A DNA stretch of 16,378 nucleotides from SKVR01 sp964410015 (GTDB taxonomy: Bacteria; Bacteroidota; Bacteroidia; Bacteroidales; UBA7960). Where the stretch lies: contig CAYPFV010000064.1 of assembly GCA_964410015.1 (NCBI GenBank), forward strand, positions 1-16,378, written 5' to 3'. A program made the translations under genes and the position numbers. Positions 1-9,488 of this stretch are shown here, piece by piece (within the stretch, counting starts at the first letter, position 1; the number at the start of each line of letters is the position of its first letter). The notes under the pieces are model-generated. The model was not told the DNA's origin. It worked only from the letters and a program-made list of their open reading frames with translations, and did not search any database.

Positions 1-56
1 CATGTGCGTGTGTGTCAAAAACTTTGTCATGGCTCGGTTCATCTGATTATAATTTT
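1..56 (-). repeat. Dispersed repeat, inverted copy at the left edge (truncated)
   Basis: Read on the minus strand from 56 to 1, this matches 16228-16283 on the plus strand at 51 of 56 positions, with no gaps. Conserved blocks include CAGATGAACCGAGCCATGAC and TTTTGACACACACGC. It begins at the GH3 stop codon and runs off the window. Within it, an ATG at 42-40 (minus) opens the partial reading MNRAMTKFLTHTHM. Confidence 0.85.
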
Positions 57-1593
57 ATTCTTTAGTATGCTTGGCAATATACTGTTCCCATTCTTCGCGC
101 TGTTTGTTTTTCAATACCCTTGGAAATTTATTCTGAGCACCCTCCTTACCTTTCATTCGCATCCAGTCATAAAAAATATGAATGGGAATAATCTCTACCA
201 ATACCTTTTTAATAGCCGCAATGCGTTCAACCCGGTAATCATCATTAAGTACCTGCAGATTTTCATCAATTTTTTTCGCTACCTGTTCTGAAGATACGGG
301 GTGATCTGTGCCAATATACCATTTATGAGCAAACATAGTATTGTATTTGACCCCTGCAACAGTAAACTCTCTGATGTCAATATTGAGTTGATCTTCTGTC
401 ATTTTTATGGCCATATTCATGTTTTCCTGCGAAAGATGTTCGCCGCAAAGGTTCAGAAAGTGTTTAGTCCGTCCTGTAATAATTATTTCATTGAGCTCTT
501 TTGATACAATTTTTATGGTATCTCCAATCAGGTATCTCCAGGCACCAGCGCAAGAGGAGAGCAAAAGTGCATATTCTTTGCCTTCTTCAACCTGTGTTAT
601 GGTTAGGGTTTGTGGGTTTTCCAACATATTTCCCTCAATGTCAAAATTTTGATCATTAAACGGAATAAATTCAAAGAACAGCCCGTTATCGAGCACCAAT
701 TGCATATTTTCGGTATCGGGGCGGCTTTGAAAAGCAATAAAACCCTCTGAAGCCAGGTAGGTTTCAATATATTTAACAGGTTCTCCCAGAAGTTTTTCAA
801 ATCCTTTTTTATATGGTTGGAATGCCACACCTCCATGCACAAAAACCGCTAAATTGGGCCAAATCTGATGAATATTATCCAGTTTATAGTGTTCAATGAT
901 CTTTTCAATCAAAATCTGCCACCAGGCCGGCACACCCACAATTACGCCAATATCCCATTTTTTTGCATTTTTGACTATTTCATTGAGTTTTGTAGGCCAA
1001 TCTCTTTCTTTAGAAATTCGTTTACCTGGTTTATAAAAATGCTGAAACCAAAAAGGGATATTTTTAGTGGTAATTCCAGAAAGATCGCCTTCAAAATAGG
1101 TTCCGTTAAAATTTAAGTGTGTACTGCCACCCAGCATGAGTATGCCTCTTTCAAAAAACTCTTTGGGGAAATCATACCTGGCCAGCGAAAATATTTGCCT
1201 GACACTGGTTTTTTTGATGGCCTTGAGCATATCCGAAGTAACGGGTATGTGTTTACTCGAAGCTTCTGAAGTTCCCGAACTAAGAGCAAAATATTTCACT
1301 TTGCCTGGCCAGCACACATAAGGTTCGCCATTGAGGGTGCGATACCACCAATTTTTAAATATACTATTGTAATCTTGGGCAGGTACTTTTTCTTTAAAAG
1401 TTTCTACAATATCTGAACTTTTAAGAATCTGGTCAAATTTGTATTTTTCACCAAAAGAAGTCTGCATAGATTTTTTGAGCAGTTTTCTCAAAACAATTTC
1501 CTGCGTCATGCCAGGATGTGAAACTTTGAAAATAGAAGGTAATTTACCTCGCAAAGCAATTGCATTTTTAACAATAGAACCTAAAATGGGCAT
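55..1593 (-). CDS. GH3 auxin-responsive-promoter family protein (acyl-adenylate-forming enzyme)
   Basis: This 512-residue protein has the hallmarks of the GH3 family of adenylate-forming enzymes. In plants these conjugate carboxylic acids such as jasmonate or indole-acetate to amino acids via an acyl-AMP; the bacterial substrate is unknown. Seen here: the phosphate/ATP-binding motif SSGTSEASSKHIP at about residues 105-117, YLASEG at 279-284, the ribose-binding GDT at 357-359, and the hinge-like ITGRTKHFLNLCGEHLS at about 372-388. Length matches bacterial GH3 proteins. There is no signal peptide or membrane segment, so it should be cytosolic. The ATG start at 1593 leaves 63 bp after lysS on the same strand. 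No clear TAnnTTTG box lies in that gap (the best match is TAATTTTA), so co-transcription with lysS is likely. The stop codon at 55-57 touches a dispersed repeat. The family call is firm; the reaction is not predictable from sequence. Confidence 0.9.
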   Translation of the reverse strand: MPILGSIVKNAIALRGKLPSIFKVSHPGMTQEIVLRKLLKKSMQTSFGEKYKFDQILKSSDIVETFKEKVPAQDYNSIFKNWWYRTLNGEPYVCWPGKVKYFALSSGTSEASSKHIPVTSDMLKAIKKTSVRQIFSLARYDFPKEFFERGILMLGGSTHLNFNGTYFEGDLSGITTKNIPFWFQHFYKPGKRISKERDWPTKLNEIVKNAKKWDIGVIVGVPAWWQILIEKIIEHYKLDNIHQIWPNLAVFVHGGVAFQPYKKGFEKLLGEPVKYIETYLASEGFIAFQSRPDTENMQLVLDNGLFFEFIPFNDQNFDIEGNMLENPQTLTITQVEEGKEYALLLSSCAGAWRYLIGDTIKIVSKELNEIIITGRTKHFLNLCGEHLSQENMNMAIKMTEDQLNIDIREFTVAGVKYNTMFAHKWYIGTDHPVSSEQVAKKIDENLQVLNDDYRVERIAAIKKVLVEIIPIHIFYDWMRMKGKEGAQNKFPRVLKNKQREEWEQYIAKHTKE

Positions 1594-1656
1594 AGCGAAA
1601 GGGTTTTAGTGTGTAATATATTATTATATTTTGTGTAAAATTAAGACCGTTTTTGT

Positions 1657-3387
1657 TTATTGCAGTTGGTCAATCCACGATTTCACATCTTCAGCCCTGG
1701 GTGCGGGAGTATCAATCTTCATTTTCTTGCGCAGACCACACAATTGATTAAACAGTTTATTAGGGTTTATTCCTTTCAGAGCGCTGGGGGATGTATATCC
1801 TGCTTTCTGTAAAACCGGTACCCACACTTCGGGTATAGCGCTTTGTGCAAAAGCATGATCCCCCGATTCAGCTGATCTTATTTTCTCAGGTCGCATTTGT
1901 GGGAAAAACAATACATCCTGTATAGAATGACTATTGGTCATGATCATCACCAATCTGTCAATACCGATCCCCAATCCTGCAGTAGGGGGCATACCATGAT
2001 CTATAGCCCGTAAAAAATCTTCATCCAGAATCATGGCTTCGGGGTCTCCTCTGCGACCTAGCTCTATTTGCTCTTCAAAACGGGCGCGTTGGTCTACCGG
2101 GTCATTCAACTCTGAAAAAGAATTACATATCTCTTTTCCATTACAAACAGCTTCAAACCTTTCTACCAAACCCGGCTTATTACGGTGTTTTTTTGCCAGT
2201 GGCGACATTTCTACCGGATAATCAGTAATAAATGTGGGTTGAATTAATTGTGACTCGCATTTTTCGCCGAAAATCTCATCAATCACTTTCCCCCGTCCCA
2301 TGCTTTCATCGGTTTCAACGCCGAGTTCTTTTGCTGTTTGCCGCATTTCCTGCTCATCCATTTTAGAAATATCCACTCCGGTAAAGTGTTTGATGGCTTC
2401 ATACATGGTAAATCGCTTCCAGGGTCTTTTAAAATCAATGATATGATCACCCACCTTTACTTTTGTATCGCCATGAAGGTCTTTGGCAATGCGTTCTATC
2501 ATTTCTTCCACCAGTTCCATCATCCAGATGTAGTCTTTATATGCCACATACAATTCCATTTGTGTGAATTCGGGGTTGTGAAACCTACCCATGCCTTCAT
2601 TGCGAAAATCTTTTGCAAATTCAAAAACACCATCATACCCACCTACAATGAGTCTTTTCAAATATAATTCATTAGCAATGCGCAGGTATAATGTGGTATT
2701 TAGTTTGTTGTGATGGGTTTTGAAAGGTTTTGCTGCTGCTCCTCCATAGATTGGTTGCAGAATGGGTGTTTCCACTTCCAGATATTCTTTTTCAAGCAAA
2801 AAATTACGCATGGATTGAATAAGCTTTGCCCTTTTTTTGAAGGTATTACGTACTTCGGGGTTTACAATCAGGTCGAGATATCGTTGTCTGTATCTTTGCT
2901 CAGGGTCTTTAAAGGCATCGTATATTTTCCCCTCTTTCTCTTTCACTATTGGCAAAGGACGAAGTGATTTACATAAAACCTTAAAAGATTTTACATGTAT
3001 AGTTATCTCTCCCATTTTTGTGATAAAGACAAATCCTTGTACTCCAATGATATCGCCAATATCCAAAAGTTTTTTAAAGACTTTATTATACATGGTTTTG
3101 TCTTCTCCGGGGCAAATTTCATCACGGTTAAAATATAGCTGTATTCTGCCTGTTGCGTCCTGAAGTTCGGCAAATGAGGCACTGCCCATAATCCGGCGTC
3201 CCATAAGTCTGCCTGCTATAGATACATTTTGAAATTTATCCTGGTTATCAGCGAATTCTTTGCTTATGGTCTCTGCTGTTGTGCTAATGTCATATTTTTC
3301 AGCAGGATAAGGATTAATCCCCAAATCATATAATGCCTGAAGTGCTTCACGTCTTATTTTCTCTTGTTCACTCATCTGGATCGACAT
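1657..3387 (-). CDS. lysS: Lysine--tRNA ligase, class II
   Basis: Charges tRNA-Lys with lysine in the cytosol. Using the start at 3387 (576 residues), an OB-fold anticodon-binding domain spans about residues 55-140. Class II motif 1 contains VETPILQP (205-212), motif 2 contains FRNEGMGRFHNPEFTQ (about 261-276), and motif 3 contains GLGIGIDRLVM (471-481). About 75 residues follow the core (VPVLQKAGYTS...NKLFNQLCGLRKKMK); such a tail is common in Bacteroidota LysRS and absent from the 505-residue E. coli enzyme. The frame is open to a TTG at 3435, but a -7-like TATCTTTG sits at 3440-3433 on this strand, so transcription should begin near 3426. MSIQMSEQEKIRREAL fits family N-termini. ATGs at 3417 and 3375 are alternatives. 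It is divergent from the carboxypeptidase gene and is followed by the GH3 gene. Confidence 0.97.
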   Translation of the reverse strand: MSIQMSEQEKIRREALQALYDLGINPYPAEKYDISTTAETISKEFADNQDKFQNVSIAGRLMGRRIMGSASFAELQDATGRIQLYFNRDEICPGEDKTMYNKVFKKLLDIGDIIGVQGFVFITKMGEITIHVKSFKVLCKSLRPLPIVKEKEGKIYDAFKDPEQRYRQRYLDLIVNPEVRNTFKKRAKLIQSMRNFLLEKEYLEVETPILQPIYGGAAAKPFKTHHNKLNTTLYLRIANELYLKRLIVGGYDGVFEFAKDFRNEGMGRFHNPEFTQMELYVAYKDYIWMMELVEEMIERIAKDLHGDTKVKVGDHIIDFKRPWKRFTMYEAIKHFTGVDISKMDEQEMRQTAKELGVETDESMGRGKVIDEIFGEKCESQLIQPTFITDYPVEMSPLAKKHRNKPGLVERFEAVCNGKEICNSFSELNDPVDQRARFEEQIELGRRGDPEAMILDEDFLRAIDHGMPPTAGLGIGIDRLVMIMTNSHSIQDVLFFPQMRPEKIRSAESGDHAFAQSAIPEVWVPVLQKAGYTSPSALKGINPNKLFNQLCGLRKKMKIDTPAPRAEDVKSWIDQLQ

Positions 3388-3432
3388 AACTCTTTTTGTT
3401 TTTCTACTGATTTTCATGTTTAAATTAATCTG

Positions 3433-3440
3433 CAAAGATA
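3433..3440 (-). promoter_or_regulatory. Putative lysS -7 promoter element (TATCTTTG)
   Basis: On the minus strand this reads TATCTTTG, an exact match to the Bacteroidota -7 consensus TAnnTTTG. It lies about 46 bp before the preferred lysS ATG at 3387, giving a short 5' leader. No strong -33 TTTG is evident. It rules against the TTG start at 3435, which would sit inside the box. Confidence 0.55.
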
Positions 3441-3569
3441 AGTATTCTATATTTGAAACAGGTTTGCCATTTTACTTTTATCATTGAAAAATATTTAATA
3501 CCTTGCACCTGTTTTGCCTGTTATTTTATGCAAGATTGTATAGTTTTAGTCATTAAAATCAAAAAATTA

Positions 3570-6515
3570 ATGTTTAGTTTTTCAACCCTGCGTTTTTCCT
3601 TTCTGGTGTTCTTCCTTTTTGTTTTCATCTCTTTTCTGCATGCAGATAATTACCATAGAATAAAGATATATCTTCAGGATCAATCGATTGAGCAATTAAT
3701 AGAAACAGGCATTGCTACCGAATTTGCCGAAATTAAAAAGGGTAAATTCGTAATAGGAGAATTCTCTGATACCGAAATAAAAGCTATTACCGAAGCGGGT
3801 TTCCGTATCGAGATTCTGATTGAAGATATTACAACTTATTACCAAAAAAGAAACCTTACATTTCATAAAGATTCACTCAACCGGGAAATGAGATTGGACA
3901 AATCAGATTTTTTTTATGAAACGCCCGAAAACTTTTTCCTTGGTTCGATGGGTGGTTTTCACACTTACAGTGAAGTTCTCGATGACCTGGACGCCATGAG
4001 GGAACTTTTTCCCGGTCTTATTTCAGCCAGGATGCCTGCCAGTGAAATAAAAACCATTGAAGGGAGAACAGTTTATTATGTAAGAATTTCTAACCAGCCC
4101 GATGAATTGCAGGATAAACCTAAGATTCTTTATACCGCTCTTACACATGCCCGCGAACCTGCTTCTATGCAGCAAATGCTTTTTCAGATGTGGTATTTAC
4201 TTGAAAATTACGATCATGACCCGGAAATAAAATATCTGATTGATCACACAGAAATGTACTTCATTCCTGTTGTAAACCCCGACGGTTATGTTTACTGTGA
4301 AACTACTCACCCCGACGGTGGCAGTATGCACAGGAAAAACAAAAGAATCAATGAAGATGGAAGTATTGGCGTAGATCTGAACCGGAATTTCGGTTATATG
4401 TGGGGATATGATGATACAGGATCTTCTCCTGTTCCATCTTCTGCTACTTATCGTGGCACCGCTCCTTTTTCCGAACCTGAAACCCGGATATTAGAGCAAT
4501 TTGCTGAAAACATTGAATTTACACTTGCACTTAACAATCATACTTACAGCGATCTGCTTATTTATCCCTGGGGATATGCCAATGAACTTACACCCGATGG
4601 TGATTTGTTTCAGGAGTATGCGAGTTATCTTACCCTTGAAAATAATTATGAATATGGTACTGTATACGAAACACTAAACTATTTTGCCAATGGCGGATCC
4701 GACGATTGGTTTTATGGTGAACAGGAAACAAAAAACAAAGTGTTCGCTTTTACTCCCGAAGCAGGTAGTGCTGCCGATGGCTTTTGGCCGGCAATGAACC
4801 GTATTGAAGAAATATGTGCAGGTCATACTCATATGAATCTGGCTCTTGCACGACTGGCATTGCCTTATGCTCGGGTAAAAGACCTTTCTGATCCTTTTAT
4901 TTCCTTTCATGGCAACTCATCTATCGATATGGAAGTGAAAAGTATAGGATATTATCCCAATGCCACATTTACTTTACAGATTATCCCTTTGTCTGATAAT
5001 TTTGTTTCAACAGAAGAAGAAATTCAACTCATTGATATGGATATACTTGAAAACCGAATGGTTTCATTTGACCTTGAACTGGATGAAGACATCCATAATG
5101 GAGATGAAATAAAATTTGTGGTGTCGATTGACAATGGGTCCATGCAATGGAACGATACCATTATCAAACATTTTGGGCAACTTGAAACCATTCTCTCCGA
5201 TACCTCCGACAACCTTTCTCACTGGGAAACCACCGAATGGGGTATTTCTGAAGAACAGTTTTATTCCTCTCCTGCTTCCATTACTGATAGCCCAGGTGCT
5301 AATTACGCCAACAATACCAATACGGAAATTATCCTCGCTGATCCTGTGGATTTGAGCAACTACACATTGGGTTGGGTTGAATTTTATACACGCTACAATA
5401 TAGAAGAGGGGTGGGATTTTGTGCAATTTATGTATTCTGTTGATAACAAACAAACCTGGGAACCTCTTGATGGTGAACTTACCACAACAGGAGGTACCAA
5501 TCAGGATACAAACCAACCTGTTTATGATGGATCGCAATTGTCATGGCAAAAAGAAACAGTTGATCTTTCTTTTCTGGCGGGTGAAAAAGAGGTTTGGCTA
5601 AAATTCAGACTGGTTAGTGATGCAGCCGTAAACCTGGAAGGTTTTTATTTTGATGATTTTACCATCAAAGCATTAAGTTCTGAACCTTCTTACATCTTTT
5701 CACCACCCGATCAAATTAGTTTTTATCAGCATTTGGATACCATCGTTGACTTTAAAGATTTTCTGTCATGGAATCCTCAGGAAAACCAGTTATCAATACA
5801 ATGGCAGAACAATAATAATTTTCATATAGAGAAATACGATGAAACTTCTATACTCATAAAGAATGCCGATAGTTTATACACAGGTGAGGAAAATGTGAAC
5901 TTTACTGTAATGTATAATAATTTGGTTTTCAATCAGGAAGTTCTGCTTCAAAGTAAAAGAGTACCCCGACCCATCATTGCACACCAGGAAAATATTTTCG
6001 TAAACCAGGGAGATACACTTCATTTTTCTAAAGATTTTCTGTCAGTGGAAGATTCTTTTTTCGATTATCCAAAGGATTTTAACCTCCAAATCAAAGACGG
6101 ATTTTTTTATCAGGTACAAAACGACACCATACTGATTTTTCAGGATAACTTTGCTGGTACACTCAGTGTGCCTGTTGTGGTTCACAATGGCTTTACTGAA
6201 AGCCTCGATTTTTATGTACAAATAGAAGTTATGCCCCTTACCGCTGTTGACGATAAAATCACAGATAAAACGCGCATGGTTTATAATGCGCAGAGAGATC
6301 AACTGTCAGTGTATATACCCCAGGATATTTTGCAAGGGCCGATAGATATTTCATTTTTTGATTTGAAGGGAAATATAATTAAAAATGTTGATCTGCCTGC
6401 GCATGCAAACCAGTTTTTTATTGACCTCGGCGTTTTACCCTCAGGAATTTATCTTGTATCGATAAGCACTCAAAACAACTTTTTGATAAGGAGAAAGATC
6501 ACAGTTATCAGATAA
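3570..6515 (+). CDS. Secreted M14 zinc carboxypeptidase with T9SS C-terminal sorting domain
   Basis: An exported metallocarboxypeptidase of about 981 residues, expected at the cell surface or in the medium. The N-terminus MFSFSTLRFSFLVFFLFVF is a signal peptide with probable cleavage after FLHA (about residue 25). A propeptide-like stretch follows, then the M14 domain. Zinc ligands are H193 and E196 in THAREP and H324 in NNHTYSD. Substrate and fold motifs are VNPDGYVY (about 235-242) and GVDLNRNFG (about 267-275). The general-base Glu is in FTPEAGS (E397). All catalytic residues are present. After about residue 430 come beta-rich domains, including a MAM/laminin-G-like sandwich around GWDFVQFMYSVDNKQTW and FDDFTI. 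The last 80 residues (YNAQRDQLSVYIP...GIYLVSIST...RRKITVIR) form a type A T9SS sorting signal. The frame is open upstream to a TTG at 3453, but the signal peptide begins at the 3570 ATG. Substrate specificity cannot be told. Confidence 0.93.
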   Translation: MFSFSTLRFSFLVFFLFVFISFLHADNYHRIKIYLQDQSIEQLIETGIATEFAEIKKGKFVIGEFSDTEIKAITEAGFRIEILIEDITTYYQKRNLTFHKDSLNREMRLDKSDFFYETPENFFLGSMGGFHTYSEVLDDLDAMRELFPGLISARMPASEIKTIEGRTVYYVRISNQPDELQDKPKILYTALTHAREPASMQQMLFQMWYLLENYDHDPEIKYLIDHTEMYFIPVVNPDGYVYCETTHPDGGSMHRKNKRINEDGSIGVDLNRNFGYMWGYDDTGSSPVPSSATYRGTAPFSEPETRILEQFAENIEFTLALNNHTYSDLLIYPWGYANELTPDGDLFQEYASYLTLENNYEYGTVYETLNYFANGGSDDWFYGEQETKNKVFAFTPEAGSAADGFWPAMNRIEEICAGHTHMNLALARLALPYARVKDLSDPFISFHGNSSIDMEVKSIGYYPNATFTLQIIPLSDNFVSTEEEIQLIDMDILENRMVSFDLELDEDIHNGDEIKFVVSIDNGSMQWNDTIIKHFGQLETILSDTSDNLSHWETTEWGISEEQFYSSPASITDSPGANYANNTNTEIILADPVDLSNYTLGWVEFYTRYNIEEGWDFVQFMYSVDNKQTWEPLDGELTTTGGTNQDTNQPVYDGSQLSWQKETVDLSFLAGEKEVWLKFRLVSDAAVNLEGFYFDDFTIKALSSEPSYIFSPPDQISFYQHLDTIVDFKDFLSWNPQENQLSIQWQNNNNFHIEKYDETSILIKNADSLYTGEENVNFTVMYNNLVFNQEVLLQSKRVPRPIIAHQENIFVNQGDTLHFSKDFLSVEDSFFDYPKDFNLQIKDGFFYQVQNDTILIFQDNFAGTLSVPVVVHNGFTESLDFYVQIEVMPLTAVDDKITDKTRMVYNAQRDQLSVYIPQDILQGPIDISFFDLKGNIIKNVDLPAHANQFFIDLGVLPSGIYLVSISTQNNFLIRRKITVIR

Positions 6516-6559
6516 TGAGCATTAGTTAGATTACAGATCAGTGATTTTTTGGGGTGTGA

Positions 6560-6583
6560 AAAAAGTATTAAGAAGTGCTTTTT
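6560..6583 (+). terminator. Possible intrinsic terminator after the carboxypeptidase
   Basis: AAAAAGTATT (6560-6569) pairs with AGTGCTTTTT (6574-6583) around a 4-nt loop, using three G-U pairs. The 3' arm supplies the T-run. It starts 44 bp after the stop and just before the next promoter. The stem is AT-rich, so the call is tentative. Confidence 0.4.
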
Positions 6584-6602
6584 AGTTTATCGGAATTATT
6601 CC

Positions 6603-6610
6603 TAATTTTG
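6603..6610 (+). promoter_or_regulatory. Putative -7 promoter element for the hybrid kinase (TAATTTTG)
   Basis: TAATTTTG matches the Bacteroidota TAnnTTTG box exactly and lies 27 bp before the ATG at 6637, which would give a 5' leader of about 20 nt. No convincing -33 element is visible; that position falls in the T-rich 3' arm of the upstream hairpin. Confidence 0.5.
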
Positions 6611-6636
6611 TCAAACAAATTGAATATTAAAGCAGA

Positions 6637-9117
6637 ATGACAAAGAACGATCGTATTACCATTTTATATGTTGAAGACCAGGATGATGTTCGTTTATTTT
6701 TGCACAAGATTTTGTCAAGACATTACAAATATGTTTTTTTGGCTAAAAATGGTAAAGAAGGATTGGAATTCTACAGGGAAAACAAACCAGATATCGTTAT
6801 TTCCGATATCAAAATGCCTGTAATGGATGGATTATCCATGTCATCAAGAATTAAAGAAACAGATCCCCGTGCCAAGATCATACTTACCACTGCTCATAGT
6901 GATATGGAATATTTTATACAAAGTATCGATATCGGGATCAATCAATATATCCTTAAACCTATTGACCGGGAAAAACTATTCAATGCCATAAAAATATGCG
7001 CCGATCAGGTGCTCATGGAAAAGGAAATCAAAGAAAAGAATGAGGATCTGGTAAAAACCAATCAAAAGCTGATTGCTCAGGAAAGGGAATTGCGGGAAAA
7101 CCTGCAAAAAACCATTGCTTTAAAAGAACTTATCAGCAAAAATGAAATGAATTTCAGGCAACTTGCCGAAAATGTTCAGGATGCCATATGGCTAACTACC
7201 CCGGAAAAAGTATTATATGTTAATAAATCGTTTGAAAAAATATTTGAAATTCAAACCGCGAAATTATACGAAAACCCCCAGGTCTTTCTGCAATTTGTTC
7301 ACCCTGATGACAAAAACAAATTCCTGCCCGCGCTTGAAAAACATGAAAAATTAAAGAATGGGTCTTTTTCTTTTGAGTTCAGAATACTACTTCCTGATAG
7401 TGCTACCAGAAACCTTTGGTACCGTGATATTTTCATCGCCGGGCAAAATGAAAAGGAACAAGAAATCAGAAGAGTAGTGGTAGTTACAGATATCAGTTGG
7501 CAAAAAGAAAATGAAAAATTACAGAAAGAGTTAGTGCTCTCCGAAAAATTACTTGATATAAAGCGCCAATTTCTTACCAATATAAGTCATGAAATGAGAA
7601 CACCACTGAACGGAATTATCTCTATGGCTGATATTTTGCTTGGCACATCGCTTGATGATAATCAATCTGATTACGCCCGGATCATCAAAGAATCTGGTGA
7701 TAATTTACTGGAAATAATCAATGATTTATTATCTATTAGTGAAATAGAGCAAGGTAAGATGGTTTTTATTCCGCGTGAAATTCGTATAAAAGAATTGCTT
7801 CATAGCAACATATTTAAACAAGCCGGAAAAAAAGCCAATGATAAGAATCTCTTTTTCCGCACTCATCTGCCCGAAAATTTTCCCGATCATTTTTACAGCG
7901 ATGAAGAAAAAGTTAATCAGGTAATTAATAATTTGATTTCAAATGCTTTGAAATTTACATTTACAGGTGGAATAGATATTTTTTTCGAAGCAGTTGACCT
8001 GAATAAACAACAATGGGAAATCATTATCAAAGTTCAGGATTCAGGAATAGGCATCAAAAAAGAAAACGCTTCAAAAATCTTTCAGCTTTTTTCACAACAG
8101 CAATCTTCTGACTCACGCACTTATGAAGGATTAGGATTGGGACTGACAGTTTGTAAAAATCTCTCCGACTTTCTCCACGGAAAAATTTCTTTAGATACAG
8201 ACTATAACACTGGGAGTAGGTTTATTTTTTCTTTTCCGGCCAAAAAATTTCCCCAAAATCCTAAAGAGATAAATTATGAAAACCTACAGATAAAAGATAA
8301 AATTCCTCAAATAAATGCAAATATTTTGTATGCGGAAGATAAGATCGTAAACCAGAAAGTGATTTCGATCATTCTTCAAAATGCCGGATGTAAAATTGAT
8401 ATTGCCGAAAACGGAGAAAAAGCACTCTCAATGAGTCAGCAAAATCAATATGATGTCATATTGATGGATATTCAGATGCCAATTATGGACGGCATCACTG
8501 CCACACAGAAAATCAAAAAAAGTCTTGGAAATAATACTCCTCCGATTATTGCCGTGAGTGCAAATGCTATTCATGCGGATGCACAGTATTATCTGAGCAG
8601 AGGACTTGATGATTATATAACCAAACCCGTTAGCTCCACAGAATTATATAAGCGGATTATTTACTGGTTAAAAAATAGTTCCTCAAAAGTTAACGTATTG
8701 CCTGATTTTCCTGAAAACTCTGAAAATACCAAATTTACAGAAACAAAAAACGAAAAACACATCGACAAATTACCTGATCTTGATCTTGAAACCCTCAATA
8801 CGCTTAAAGAACAAACACATAACGATATGCAGATTGTAGAAGAACTTTACCTTACATTTGTGCAGGAAGCAGAAGGATTGATCAGCAACATAAAAAGCAT
8901 GCTTGAAAAAAAGCAAAAGGATAAGATCAGAGAAAATACACATGCACTCAAAGGGTTGACATCTACTGTTGGGGCAAGTAAAATGTACGATATAGCCTTT
9001 AGAATGGATGCATTGCACAAAAAAGGTATTTATGAGCAAACAGAAGAGTTGTTTTCCGGTCTTACAAGTGCTTTCGAAAACTTTAAAAACCAAATTCAGA
9101 TAATGTTTGAACCTTAA
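6637..9117 (+). CDS. Cytosolic hybrid sensor histidine kinase (REC-PAS-HisKA-HATPase-REC-Hpt)
   Basis: An 826-residue phosphorelay protein carrying every relay module in one chain. REC1 covers about residues 7-122 (acidic pair E13/D14, phospho-acceptor D57 in ISDIKMP, K107 in ILKP). A coiled-coil linker (about 125-165) leads to a PAS domain (about 170-290). HisKA has the H-box NISHEMRTPLNG with H318. The HATPase has the N-box around VNQVINNLISNALKFT, the G1 box DSGIG (468-472) and the G2 box EGLGLGL. REC2 (about 562-675) has E567/D568, D611 in LMDIQMP and K663 in ITKP. A C-terminal Hpt domain has H769 in ENTHALKGLTSTVGA. There is no signal peptide or membrane segment, so it senses an internal signal or is driven through REC1. 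The start at 6637 is supported by a TAATTTTG box 27 bp upstream. The next gene, a REC protein on the same strand, is a likely output. The stimulus is unknown. Confidence 0.95.
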   Translation: MTKNDRITILYVEDQDDVRLFLHKILSRHYKYVFLAKNGKEGLEFYRENKPDIVISDIKMPVMDGLSMSSRIKETDPRAKIILTTAHSDMEYFIQSIDIGINQYILKPIDREKLFNAIKICADQVLMEKEIKEKNEDLVKTNQKLIAQERELRENLQKTIALKELISKNEMNFRQLAENVQDAIWLTTPEKVLYVNKSFEKIFEIQTAKLYENPQVFLQFVHPDDKNKFLPALEKHEKLKNGSFSFEFRILLPDSATRNLWYRDIFIAGQNEKEQEIRRVVVVTDISWQKENEKLQKELVLSEKLLDIKRQFLTNISHEMRTPLNGIISMADILLGTSLDDNQSDYARIIKESGDNLLEIINDLLSISEIEQGKMVFIPREIRIKELLHSNIFKQAGKKANDKNLFFRTHLPENFPDHFYSDEEKVNQVINNLISNALKFTFTGGIDIFFEAVDLNKQQWEIIIKVQDSGIGIKKENASKIFQLFSQQQSSDSRTYEGLGLGLTVCKNLSDFLHGKISLDTDYNTGSRFIFSFPAKKFPQNPKEINYENLQIKDKIPQINANILYAEDKIVNQKVISIILQNAGCKIDIAENGEKALSMSQQNQYDVILMDIQMPIMDGITATQKIKKSLGNNTPPIIAVSANAIHADAQYYLSRGLDDYITKPVSSTELYKRIIYWLKNSSSKVNVLPDFPENSENTKFTETKNEKHIDKLPDLDLETLNTLKEQTHNDMQIVEELYLTFVQEAEGLISNIKSMLEKKQKDKIRENTHALKGLTSTVGASKMYDIAFRMDALHKKGIYEQTEELFSGLTSAFENFKNQIQIMFEP

Positions 9118-9488
9118 TTTTTTGTTGTTAAATTAAAAATTTGATTCGTTTTTTTGCTAAAATACAACAAAAAAATATAAATTAAATTGATCTATTTTGT
9201 CAGCAAAGATTTTTTTCTCCCCCATCTTCTGCCTGTTTCAAACATCGCATGTTTTTTATTGTATTACTCTGTGAATTCATGTATTCTTCAAATGAAGATA
9301 TTTTCTTAATTTTGCAAGTAATAAAAAACTAAAATTACTTAAATTATGCTTTCACTTTTGCTGATTTCATTATAAAATAAACAATTGATTAATTTTCTTG
9401 TTAAACAACTTTATTTGAAAATTCAATATTTTTTAAATTTTTTTTAACCACTTACAACCAAGAATTTAAAAAGAGAAAAACCATATTG
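9118..9488. other. AT-rich intergenic region between kinase and response regulator
   Basis: About 370 bases with no credible gene. Just after the kinase stop are two A/T-only complementary stretches: AATTTTT with AAAAATT, and TTTTTTTG near 9150 with CAAAAAAA near 9165-9175. These could weakly terminate transcription. At 9286-9297 CTTCAAATGAAG is a short hairpin (5-bp arms). A TAATTTTG -7-like box lies at 9307-9314, so the remaining 170 bases may be a long 5' leader. I see no tRNA or riboswitch structure I can name. Confidence 0.6.
9307..9314 (+). promoter_or_regulatory. Putative -7 promoter element upstream of the NTF2-REC gene (TAATTTTG)
   Basis: An exact TAnnTTTG match, identical to the box before the hybrid kinase. 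It lies about 175 bp before the ATG at 9489, implying a long untranslated leader if used. In such AT-rich DNA, chance matches are not rare. Confidence 0.35.

Noticed and set aside
3453..3569. Upstream in-frame extension of the carboxypeptidase to a TTG.
   Set aside because: The extension is a Cys- and Phe-rich stretch with no family similarity, and a clean signal peptide begins at the 3570 ATG.
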